Positions 1-5,834 of a stretch of DNA of 11,074 nucleotides are shown one piece after another. This stretch comes from NAT127 sp041655035 (lineage in GTDB: Bacteria; Pseudomonadota; Gammaproteobacteria; Pseudomonadales; Porticoccaceae): assembly GCA_041655035.1 (NCBI GenBank), contig JBAZCN010000119.1:1-11074 (forward strand). The letters run 5' to 3'. Below the pieces are notes generated by a model. The model was given only the letters and a program-made list of their open reading frames with translations, was not told the origin of the DNA and did no database searches. The number at the start of each line of letters is the position of its first letter. Positions within the stretch are counted from its first letter, which is position 1. The position numbers were made by a program, and so were the translations under genes.

Positions 1-834
1 GCCGTATTCGCCATTGCCCCTGTCCAACTGGCGGCAGGCGAACAGTCCCGCCACCTGGGCGGCCGCGGTCTGGGCGGCGAGGTCGGCAAGCAGATGCTGG
101 ATAGCCTGGAATTTGCCGATCGGCCGGCCGAACTGCTCGCGGGTGTTGCCGTATTCCACGCACAGGGCGAGCAGTCGATCGAGAATGCCGGCCATCTGCA
201 CCGTGCGCACCGCGGCGATGGCGGGCAGCAGGCCGAGCTCGCCAAGGCCGGGCGCTGCGGCTGTGGCGGCGGGCCGGACGGCCTCGGCGGCAACCCGGCT
301 GGAGGGAATCCGCGCCAGGGTTTCCACCCCGTCGAACTCCAGGTCATTGCGTTCGAGCAGGCAGATGAAGTGCTCGCCGGCGCTTTCCGCCACCACCACC
401 AGATGTTGGCAGTGGGCGATCCAGGGCACCACCGCATCGCCGCCGCTGAGCCGCCGGTCGCCGTCGAGTTGGAACAGGGCTTGCGCCACGGCGATGGGCC
501 CCGGGGGAATCTCGAGGCCGGCGTGGCCCAGGGCCCAGGTGGCGAGCAGCGTTTCGCCCAGGGGTACGGGGGCTGCCCGGCCGCCGGCGGCGCGCAGGGC
601 CGGTTCGGCATCTTCCCAGCGCAGGCCGGCGCCGCCGGCGGCTTCCGGTGCCAGGGCCAGGGTGATGCCCAGTGTTTCCAGGGCCTGCCACAGGGCGTTA
701 TCGAAGTTGTCCTGTTCCACGGCGATCAGCCGCTCGCGGGTGACTTCGCGCTCGAGCAGCCGCTCCACCTGGTCGGCCAGCAGGACGCCGATGGCGATGT
801 CGTTGTTCATGTCGTCGGTCATTGCCGTATTCAT
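1..834 (-). CDS. Acyl-CoA dehydrogenase family protein, small/beta-type subunit (partial, C-terminus outside window)
   Basis: The frame is open for 278 codons from ATG 834 to the window edge, so the C-terminus is missing. The recognisable part is the helical acyl-CoA dehydrogenase C-domain: residues about 203-260 include the family signature YGNTREQFGRPIGKFQAIQ (228-246). The N-terminal half (helices, then a beta-domain around 85-190) is poorly conserved, and I do not see the usual flavin/substrate motif of the type SEPxAGSD. The start was chosen because ATGA at 834-831 overlaps the stop of the upstream acyl-CoA dehydrogenase, implying translational coupling. Families with an adjacent canonical and degenerate pair (FadE28/FadE29-like in steroid degraders) form alpha2beta2 heterotetramers. 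I infer the same here, with this protein as the partner subunit oxidising an acyl-CoA to the enoyl-CoA in the cytosol. It could instead be a free-standing enzyme. Family assignment is secure; the heteromer is inference. Confidence 0.87.
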   Translation of the reverse strand, partial: MNTAMTDDMNNDIAIGVLLADQVERLLEREVTRERLIAVEQDNFDNALWQALETLGITLALAPEAAGGAGLRWEDAEPALRAAGGRAAPVPLGETLLATWALGHAGLEIPPGPIAVAQALFQLDGDRRLSGGDAVVPWIAHCQHLVVVAESAGEHFICLLERNDLEFDGVETLARIPSSRVAAEAVRPAATAAAPGLGELGLLPAIAAVRTVQMAGILDRLLALCVEYGNTREQFGRPIGKFQAIQHLLADLAAQTAAAQVAGLFACRQLDRGNGEYG

Positions 835-1988
835 CTCAGCCCGAGCCCCTTGGCGATAATGCCCCGCAGAATTTCCCGGGTGCCGCCGCGCAGGGAGTAC
901 GAGGGCACGTTCTGGGTAAGAAAACCCTGGAGTTCGCTCAGGCGGTCGCCGCGGGCAATGGTGGCGGGGCAGTCGGCAAGCTCCCGCACCAGGTTGGGGA
1001 TCTGCTGTTCGTGACTGTTGCCGAGATCCTTGACCAGGGCCGCTTCCTGGGCCGGGGCCTGGCCTTCCGCCAACTGGCCGAGCACCGACAGGGACATTTC
1101 CCGCAGGATCACCAGGTCGGCCACGGTGGCGCCGATTCTGCGCGCCGCCAGGCGGTCGCCGTCGCCCTGCCGGCGGATAGCGTCGATCAGCGGCGGCAGT
1201 ACCGGAAAACAGCTCATGAAACGGTCCGGCTGGCTGCGCTCGAAGGCCAGTTCCGAGGTCGCCTGGCTCCAGCCATTGCCTTCTTCGCCGATCAGCATGT
1301 CGTCGGGTACCAGCACATCGTCGAAGAACACTTCGTTGAAATGCGCCTCGCCGGTCAGGTCGCGGATCGGGCGCACATCGATGCCGGAGGATGTCATGTC
1401 GATGAGGAACTGGGACAATCCCTGATGCCTGGCCTGGCCATCGTCGCCGGTGCGAAACAGGCCGATCATGAAGTCGCAGAGGTGGCCGTTGGTGGTCCAG
1501 ATCTTGGTGCCGTTGAGGCGCCAGCCGCCATCCACCCGGGTGGCGCGGGACTTGAGGGCGGCGAGGTCGGAGCCGGCGTTGGGTTCGCTGAGTCCGATGC
1601 AGAACGACGCCTCGCCGCGGGCGATCTCCGGCAGAAAGCGGCGGCGCTGCTGCTCGGTGCCGAGGCGCAGCAGCAGCGGGCCGCTCTGGCGGTCGCCGAA
1701 CCAGTGGGCGCCGAGGGGCGCGCCGGCGGCGAGCATCTCTTCCACCACCACGAAGCGTTCGAGGTGACTGCGTTCGTGGCCGCCGTACTGTTTCGGCCAG
1801 GTCATGCCGATCCAGCCCCGGGCGGCGACGGCGCGACTGAAATCCTTGTCGAAGCCGGTCCAGGAGTGGCCGATCGTCCAGCCGGACCAGTCCCTGCCGG
1901 CGTCGCGGAGAAAATCCCGGACCCGCCGGCGCAGTGGGGCCAGCGTCTCGGGGATGTCCAGGGGTTTGAAGGAAAAGGGTGAGGTCAT
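831..1988 (-). CDS. Acyl-CoA dehydrogenase (FAD-dependent), large/alpha-type subunit
   Basis: The 385-residue protein has the normal length of the family and oxidises acyl-CoA to trans-2-enoyl-CoA, passing electrons to electron-transfer flavoprotein. The N-terminal helical domain covers about 1-125. The flavin/substrate signature at 129-141 contains IGLSEPNAGSD, and GTKIWTTNG (160-168) follows in the beta-domain. The C-terminus carries GGTREILRGIIAKGLGL. The MCAD-type catalytic Glu just before the C-terminal GT is absent (the residues are RGGT), but Glu250 in AFERS lies where isovaleryl-CoA dehydrogenase and steroid FadE enzymes carry their base, so the protein is probably catalytic. ATG 1988 was chosen because AAGGA lies six bases upstream and the frame upstream of it belongs to the SDR in another frame. 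The gene follows the SDR by 32 bases and overlaps the next dehydrogenase by 4 bases. Substrate unknown; bulky or branched acyl-CoA is inferred from the pairing. Confidence 0.93.
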   Translation of the reverse strand: MTSPFSFKPLDIPETLAPLRRRVRDFLRDAGRDWSGWTIGHSWTGFDKDFSRAVAARGWIGMTWPKQYGGHERSHLERFVVVEEMLAAGAPLGAHWFGDRQSGPLLLRLGTEQQRRRFLPEIARGEASFCIGLSEPNAGSDLAALKSRATRVDGGWRLNGTKIWTTNGHLCDFMIGLFRTGDDGQARHQGLSQFLIDMTSSGIDVRPIRDLTGEAHFNEVFFDDVLVPDDMLIGEEGNGWSQATSELAFERSQPDRFMSCFPVLPPLIDAIRRQGDGDRLAARRIGATVADLVILREMSLSVLGQLAEGQAPAQEAALVKDLGNSHEQQIPNLVRELADCPATIARGDRLSELQGFLTQNVPSYSLRGGTREILRGIIAKGLGLR

Positions 1989-2020
1989 GGGAATCCTTGG
2001 GTGGGAGGTTGCCGGCCGGG

Positions 2021-2791
2021 CTACATGGTGATGGTATAGCCGCCGTTGACCGACAGCACCTGGCCGGTAATGTAGGAGGCGCCGCCGGACAGCAGGAAGC
2101 ACACCGGCACCGAGACTTCTTCTGGAGTGGAGAAGCGGCCCATGGCGATTTGTTCCAGGTAGGTGTCGCGAAAGCGGTCGCTGCGGGCGACCTCGGTCAT
2201 CGCGGTCTCGACCAGGCCGAAACAAACCGCATTGGCGCGGATGCCGAACCTGGCCCATTCGCGGGCGGCGGTCATCGCCATGCCGAACATGCCGGACTTG
2301 GCGGCGGCGTAATTGATCTGGCCGAGGCTGCCGCGGCGGCCGGCGTCGGAGGAGATGAACACGATGGCCCCGGGGTCGGCGGTACCGGCCTTGGCCTGTT
2401 CCAGCATCCTGATGCCCGCCGCCTGGGTGAAGTAGAAGGAGCCGTTGAGGTGCACGTCGAGCACCTGCTGCCATTCCTCGGCGGTCATTTTGTGGATCAT
2501 CGCCGGGCGGCCGATGCCGGCGTTGTTGACCAAGCCGTGAACGGCGCCGAAGGTGTCCACCGCGGCGACGACGGCTTGTTCCGCGAGCGCCGGATCGGCC
2601 ACGCTGCCCGCTACCGGGAGGAAGCGAGCGCCGTGTCGTGCCGCGGCCTGCCGAAGGTTGTCGGCGTTGAGGTCGACAGCGACGACATTGGCGCCGAGTT
2701 CGAGGGCCAGTTCACTGATGGCCAGGCCGATGCCCTGGCCGGCCCCGGTGACGATGATGGTGCGCCCGTCGAGGGACATGGGGTTTTTCAT
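2021..2791 (-). CDS. Short-chain dehydrogenase/reductase (SDR, FabG-like classical type)
   Basis: A complete 256-residue classical SDR, the usual family length. It has the Rossmann glycine motif TGAGQGIG at 15-22, Asp40 at the end of beta2 (favours NAD(H) over NADP(H)), NNAG at 89-92, Asn116, Ser148 and the catalytic pair Tyr161/Lys165 in YAAAK. The C-terminus ends GQVLSVNGGYTITM, typical of the family. As the first gene of an operon with two acyl-CoA dehydrogenases, it most plausibly oxidises a hydroxyacyl-CoA or a ring hydroxyl of the same substrate, but a hydroxy/keto reduction in the other direction cannot be excluded. ATG 2791 is preferred over the internal Met5 because AAGG stands about seven bases before it. 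A strong sigma70-like promoter with an overlapping palindrome lies upstream at 2844-2878. Family assignment is firm; the substrate is unknown. Confidence 0.94.
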   Translation of the reverse strand: MKNPMSLDGRTIIVTGAGQGIGLAISELALELGANVVAVDLNADNLRQAAARHGARFLPVAGSVADPALAEQAVVAAVDTFGAVHGLVNNAGIGRPAMIHKMTAEEWQQVLDVHLNGSFYFTQAAGIRMLEQAKAGTADPGAIVFISSDAGRRGSLGQINYAAAKSGMFGMAMTAAREWARFGIRANAVCFGLVETAMTEVARSDRFRDTYLEQIAMGRFSTPEEVSVPVCFLLSGGASYITGQVLSVNGGYTITM

Positions 2792-2843
2792 GATTCAGCC
2801 TTGTGGTGTTCGGGTTGAGTCGGAGCGCTGCTGTCAGCGACTT

Positions 2844-2866
2844 AAAACTATCATAATGTCAGTTTT
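2844..2866. promoter_or_regulatory. Candidate operator: 23-bp pseudo-palindrome over the -10 box
   Basis: The arms AAAACT and AGTTTT are perfect inverted repeats, and partial symmetry continues inward (minus strand core CTGACATTATGATAG). Its size and its position over the -10 box suit a TetR-type repressor that responds to an acyl-CoA, but no regulator gene lies in the window, so the binding protein is unknown. Similar TGAC-containing sequences occur at 3529-3541 and 9485-9497. Confidence 0.45.
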
Positions 2867-2878
2867 GCGCCCTGTGAA
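2850..2878 (-). promoter_or_regulatory. Sigma70-like promoter of the SDR / acyl-CoA dehydrogenase operon
   Basis: Read on the minus strand, TTCACA (2878-2873) is followed after exactly 17 bases by TATGAT (2855-2850). Each hexamer is one base off the sigma70 consensus and the spacing is ideal. Transcription would start near 2843, leaving a leader of about 50 bases before ATG 2791. The -10 box lies within a pseudo-palindrome (2844-2866), as expected for a repressed catabolic promoter. Confidence 0.7.
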
Positions 2879-2987
2879 GGGATTTTCGCCGCGGAGGGCT
2901 GTGCGCAGGGCAATCGTGCTATCTCTGAGTGTTTGCTTGAAGGCACTTTGAGCTCCGCAGCCGGCCACGCGCATATTTCAGGATTGA

Positions 2988-3402
2988 GGGTGTGCTGAAG
3001 AATGAAGCGCACCGGGAGCCCCGTGCCACGCCCTGGTGCGCCTCCTTCGTCGGCACACCCTATGGAGTGCGCCAATATTCGGGATCGATCGACTCCGCCG
3101 CTGGCCCGATGCCCATAGGGTGCGCTGAAGAATGAAGCGCACCGGGAGCCCCGTGCCATGCCCTGGTGCGCCACCTTCGTCGGCACACCTTATGGAGTGT
3201 GCCAATATTTGCGATCGATCGACCCGCCGCTGGCCCGATGCCCATAGGGTGCGCTGAAGAATGAAGCGCACCGGGAGCCCCGTGCCACGCCCTGGTGCGC
3301 CTCCTTCGTCGGCACACCCTATGGAGTGTGCCAATATTTGCGATCGATCGACCCGCCGCTGGCCCGATGCCGATAGGGTGTGCTGAAGAATGAAGCGCAC
3401 CG
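2988..3402. repeat. Tandem array of a 129-bp palindrome-rich repeat (3 full copies plus a 27-bp partial copy)
   Basis: Copies start at 2988, 3118, 3247 and 3376. Periods are 130, 129 and 129, and copy 1 has one extra T near 3093. The fourth copy stops after 27 bases, at 3402. Copies are nearly identical, with a handful of substitutions. Each unit contains: hairpin A, GGTGCGCT with a 9-base loop and AGCGCACC (copy 2 at 3119-3143; the first and last copies have GGTGTGCT); hairpin B, GGTGCGCC/GGCACACC (copy 1 at 3035-3059); and hairpin C, GGCACAC with an 8-base loop and GTGTGCC (copy 2 at 3182-3203), which shares an arm with B so the two exclude each other. A CGATCGATCG palindrome follows. No unique spacers and no credible gene are present. 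It resembles REP/BIME or STAR-type noncoding repeats; the family name is unknown to me. Confidence 0.92.
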
Positions 3403-3495
3403 CGCCGCGCCGAAACGCCAACAGAACCTCGGCGCTTTCAAGAAAATAAGCGTCGCGGATGCAGCTTGATTGCCTTGCGTTTACCTGTCTTCATC

Positions 3496-3525
3496 TTGCC
3501 AGTCACACTGGCGATGGCGTAGCAT
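3496..3525 (+). promoter_or_regulatory. Candidate sigma70-like promoter of the hydratase-thiolase operon
   Basis: TTGCCA (3496-3501) and TAGCAT (3520-3525) are separated by 18 bases, so the start would be near 3532, about 50 bases before ATG 3581. The match is weaker than that of the opposite promoter, but the placement mirrors it. Confidence 0.5.
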
Positions 3526-3528
3526 AGC

Positions 3529-3541
3529 TGACTAACTGTCA
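3529..3541. promoter_or_regulatory. Candidate operator TGACTAACTGTCA at the expected transcription start
   Basis: The arms TGAC and GTCA flank five bases, directly after the -10 box. On the minus strand the surrounding 20 bases match the 2844-2866 element at 13 of 20 positions without gaps, including CAAA, TGACA and the terminal AG. This suggests that one regulator controls both divergent operons. Similarity counted by eye; chance cannot be excluded. Confidence 0.35.
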
Positions 3542-3580
3542 ACTTTGTTGTGGCCCAGGGCCGTTTCCAGAGGATATGTC

Positions 3581-4360
3581 ATGAGCGACCAGACCTCGTT
3601 TCTGCTGGCGGAAATGCCGGAGGATCATCCCCATGTGCTGGTGGTCACCCTAAACCGGCCGCCCGCCAATCCCTTGAACCTGGCGATGTTCCGGGAGCTG
3701 CGGGATATCTTCCGGGATATCGAGCAGCGCTCCGAGGTGCGCGCCGTAGTGCTCACCGGCAGCGGCGAGCGGGTGTTTTGCGCCGGCGCCGACGTCAAGG
3801 AGATCAACGAGCGCACCGTGGAATCGTCGTTCGACCGCTCGGTGGTATACCGCGCCTGCTTCGACGCCATCCACCGTTCGCCGGTGCCGGTGATCGGCGC
3901 CATCAACGGCTCGGCCATCGGCGCCGGCATGGTGCTCGCCGCCTGCTGCGATTTCGTGATCGCCGCCGGGCACGCGCGCTTCGGCGTGCCGGAGATCAAC
4001 GTCGGCACCCTGGGGGGCACGCGCCATGCCGGCAGCATGATCCCGGCGAGCATGATGCGCTACCTGGCGCTCACCGGCGAAACCCTGGGCGCCGACGATC
4101 TGCACCGGGTCGGCAGTGTGCTCAAGGTGTTGCCGGGGCCCGATGTGCTGCCCGAAGCCCTGCGCCTGGCCGACGGTATCGCCCGGAAGGCGCCGAAAAT
4201 GCTGCGCATGATGCGCGAGGCCATCACCCTGTCCAGCGAGATGCCGATCCACGAAGGCTATCGCCTGGAGCAGCTGTTCACCAATATTGCGGTGGCGCTG
4301 CCGGAATCCAAAGAGGCGTCGCAGGCGTTTCTTGAAAAACGCGCCCCCAAATTCGACTGA
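3581..4360 (+). CDS. Enoyl-CoA hydratase/isomerase (crotonase) family protein with one catalytic Glu replaced
   Basis: A 259-residue crotonase-fold protein of normal length. The CoA-binding and oxyanion segment FCAGADVKE is at 66-74, and the core active-site region covers 105-155. In hydratases the sequence GGGxELA carries the first catalytic Glu; here the residues are GAGMVLA (114-120), so that position is Val118. The second Glu is kept in FGVPEINVG (Glu138), and the usual PGxGG is LGG. Single-Glu members of the family often act as enoyl-CoA isomerases or lyases rather than hydratases, so the exact reaction is open. ATG 3581 is preferred over an upstream in-frame TTG at 3545 because AGAGGA lies about six bases before it and the protein begins like its relatives. 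It is followed after 14 bases by a thiolase, with which it must be cotranscribed. Cytosolic, soluble. Confidence 0.9.
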   Translation: MSDQTSFLLAEMPEDHPHVLVVTLNRPPANPLNLAMFRELRDIFRDIEQRSEVRAVVLTGSGERVFCAGADVKEINERTVESSFDRSVVYRACFDAIHRSPVPVIGAINGSAIGAGMVLAACCDFVIAAGHARFGVPEINVGTLGGTRHAGSMIPASMMRYLALTGETLGADDLHRVGSVLKVLPGPDVLPEALRLADGIARKAPKMLRMMREAITLSSEMPIHEGYRLEQLFTNIAVALPESKEASQAFLEKRAPKFD

Positions 4361-4374
4361 GACAGGACTCGATC

Positions 4375-5565
4375 ATGAGCAACGATATCGTCGCCATCGC
4401 CGCCGTGCGCACCGCCATCGGCGCCTTCGGCGGCACATTGCGGGATGTGCCCGCCTACGACCTCGGCGCCGCCGCCATCGCCCAGGCGCTGGCCCGCGCC
4501 GGTATTGCCGGTGACCAGGTCGACCAGGTGATCTACGCCAATTGCCGCCAGGCGGGCAATGGCCCCAACCCCGCCCGCACCGCCGCGGTGAACGGCGGCG
4601 TGGCACTGGCGACGCCGGTGTTTACCGTCAATATGGCGTGCCCTTCCGGGATCAAGTCGGCGATGCTGGCGTGCCGGGAACTGGCGGCCGGGGATGCCCG
4701 GGTGGTTGTCTGCGGCGGTATGGAATCGATGAGCACCATGCCCTATCTGCTCAAGGGCGCGCGCTGGGAGGGCTTCAAGGCCGGCGACAAGACGCTGATG
4801 GATTCGTGGAGTGACACCGTCGACCCGCTGTGCGGTTACGGCATGGGCGTCACCGCCGAGAACCAGGTGGAAAAATACCGGATAAGCCGCGAAGAGCAGG
4901 ATGCCTTCGCGCTGGAGTCCCAGCAGAAGGCTGCCGCGGCCCAGGCCGCGGGCCATTTTGCCCGCGAAATCGTGCCCTTTAACCTGGAGCCGACCCGCAA
5001 GCAGCCCGATGGCGTGGTATTCGACAAGGATGAGCCGCTGCGCCCCGACTCGACAGTCGAGACCCTGGCCAAACTCAAGCCCGCCTTCAAGAAGGACGGC
5101 ACGGTCACCGCCGGCAATGCCTGCACCATGGGCGACGCCGCCTGCGCCATCGTGCTCACCACCCGCGAGCACGCCAGGGCCCTGGGAGCGACGCCGCTGT
5201 TTTCCGTGGTGTCCTTCGCCGAGACGGCGGTGGCGCCGCAAACCATGGGCGACGGCCCGGCCCATTCCATTCCCCTGGCGCTGAAGCATGCGGGGATGAG
5301 CCTGGCGGACATGGACTTCATCGAGGTCAACGAAGCCTTTGCCGCCCAGATGCTGGCCAACGAGCGGGAGCTGCAATGGGATCGCAACAGGGTGAATGTG
5401 TGGGGCGGGGCCATAGCACTGGGGCATCCCACCGGATTCAGTGGCGGCCGCCTGCTGACCACGCTGGACAATATTCTGCGCACACACAATGGCGAGGTGG
5501 GAGTGGCGGGGATTTGCGGGGGTGGTGGCGTGACCACGGCGATGGTGATCCGGCGGGAAAGTTGA
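4375..5565 (+). CDS. Thiolase family protein (acetyl-CoA acyltransferase)
   Basis: A complete 396-residue thiolase, normal in length. It cleaves a 3-ketoacyl-CoA with CoA to acetyl- or propionyl-CoA plus a shortened acyl-CoA (or runs the condensation). All catalytic residues are in place: Cys89 in NMACPSGIKSA, Asn319 in VNEAFAAQ, His351 in GGAIALGHPTG and Cys381 in GICGGGG. Several surrounding motifs are off the common pattern: NxxSxxxDGAxA reads NACTMGDAACA (248-258), and the glycine loop after Cys381 lacks the usual GGGMG. This points to a subfamily with an unusual substrate rather than a housekeeping FadA. AGGA sits eight bases before ATG 4375, and the gene is 14 bases behind the hydratase. 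A 37-base inverted-repeat structure follows the stop at 5573-5609. Confidence 0.95.
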   Translation: MSNDIVAIAAVRTAIGAFGGTLRDVPAYDLGAAAIAQALARAGIAGDQVDQVIYANCRQAGNGPNPARTAAVNGGVALATPVFTVNMACPSGIKSAMLACRELAAGDARVVVCGGMESMSTMPYLLKGARWEGFKAGDKTLMDSWSDTVDPLCGYGMGVTAENQVEKYRISREEQDAFALESQQKAAAAQAAGHFAREIVPFNLEPTRKQPDGVVFDKDEPLRPDSTVETLAKLKPAFKKDGTVTAGNACTMGDAACAIVLTTREHARALGATPLFSVVSFAETAVAPQTMGDGPAHSIPLALKHAGMSLADMDFIEVNEAFAAQMLANERELQWDRNRVNVWGGAIALGHPTGFSGGRLLTTLDNILRTHNGEVGVAGICGGGGVTTAMVIRRES

Positions 5566-5572
5566 TTTGTTG

Positions 5573-5609
5573 CTCCCGCGGGGTATTCAGGGAAAGAGCC
5601 TTGCGGGAG
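5573..5609 (+). terminator. Possible stem-loop after the first thiolase
   Basis: CTCCCGC (5573-5579) and GCGGGAG (5603-5609) form a 7-bp GC stem around a 23-base loop starting eight bases after the stop codon. No T-run follows (the sequence reads AAACACTTTT), so this is at best a weak or Rho-assisted terminator. Confidence 0.3.
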
Positions 5610-5642
5610 AAACACTTTTGCGAGTTGTGCTTCAAAGTCCAT

Positions 5643-5764
5643 GGTGCGCTTTGGTCCTCGGCACACGCCATTGCCTGGAAAGGATGATCCTTAGAAAAGC
5701 CAAAACGGAATGCGGCGATAGCGATAGATGATACATAGGATACGCTGAGGAACGAAGCGCACCG
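5643..5764. repeat. Degenerate single relative of the 129-bp repeat
   Basis: The left end, GGTGCGCTTTGG with CTCGGCACAC, resembles hairpin B of the array at 2988-3402. The right end (5734-5764), CATAGGATACGCTGAGGAA then CGAAGCGCACCG, matches hairpin A with its preceding CATAGG at most positions. The two ends are 122 bases apart overall, against 109 for the same landmarks in the array, and the middle is diverged (the GCGATAGCGATAG stretch recalls GCGATCGATCG). The right half is a clear match; the left half is moderate. Best read as an old, decayed copy of the same element. The rest of the gap 5566-5834 has a 13-bp palindrome at 5680-5692 and small leader hairpins. Confidence 0.55.
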
Positions 5765-5816
5765 CTCGAATCCCGAGCCGGCAGCGAGCGAGAGACCGCC
5801 CAGGCAAAGCCCTGGG
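5764..5816 (+). other. Leader hairpins upstream of the CoA-transferase gene
   Basis: Two short stems lie just before the gene: GCTCG/CGAGC (5764-5778), which competes with CGCTCG/CGAGCG (5763-5790), and CCCAGG/CCTGGG with a 6-base loop (5799-5816). No known riboswitch or T-run is recognisable. They could affect translation of the GTG-started gene or merely be repeat debris. No convincing promoter was found in this gap. Confidence 0.25.
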
Positions 5817-5834
5817 GAAACAGGATGGATTAAA

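Larger units (their letters stand above)
2792..3580. other. Divergent intergenic region between two catabolic operons
   Basis: This 789-base stretch has no convincing gene. In order it holds the leader of the SDR operon, a minus-strand promoter with palindrome (2844-2878), about 110 bases with nothing recognisable, the 129-bp tandem repeat array (2988-3402), a plain stretch with a weak 6-bp inverted repeat GCGCCG/CGGCGC just after the array, then a plus-strand promoter (3496-3525) with a TGAC...GTCA element, and the leader of the hydratase gene. Reading frames crossing the array exist only because the repeat period is a multiple of three. Confidence 0.85.

Noticed and set aside
822..1982. Long plus-strand frame opposite the acyl-CoA dehydrogenase; likewise minus-strand frames at 4258-5487, 6183-7220, 7207-8247 and 9477-10616
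   Set aside because: These are antisense shadows of well-supported genes in GC-rich DNA. Their sequences are rich in His, Gly, Ala and Arg and show no family motifs.
831..2474. A 547-codon minus-strand frame suggesting a longer acyl-CoA dehydrogenase
   Set aside because: The extra N-terminal part is the SDR gene read in another frame; the real start is ATG 1988 with its own Shine-Dalgarno.
2988..3402. CRISPR array or integron attC cluster
   Set aside because: The 129-bp units are contiguous with no unique spacers, and no cas genes are present. There are no cassette genes between units and no integrase or typical attC core sites were seen.
2978..3421. Minus-strand reading frame of about 147 codons through the 129-bp array, giving a repetitive protein with RFILQ and GAPGxGTGLPV
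   Set aside because: The period is 43 codons, so the frame is kept open by repetition. Copy 1 has a 1-base insertion that shifts the frame, other frames of the array are also open, and there is no ribosome-binding site. Best seen as noncoding repeat DNA.
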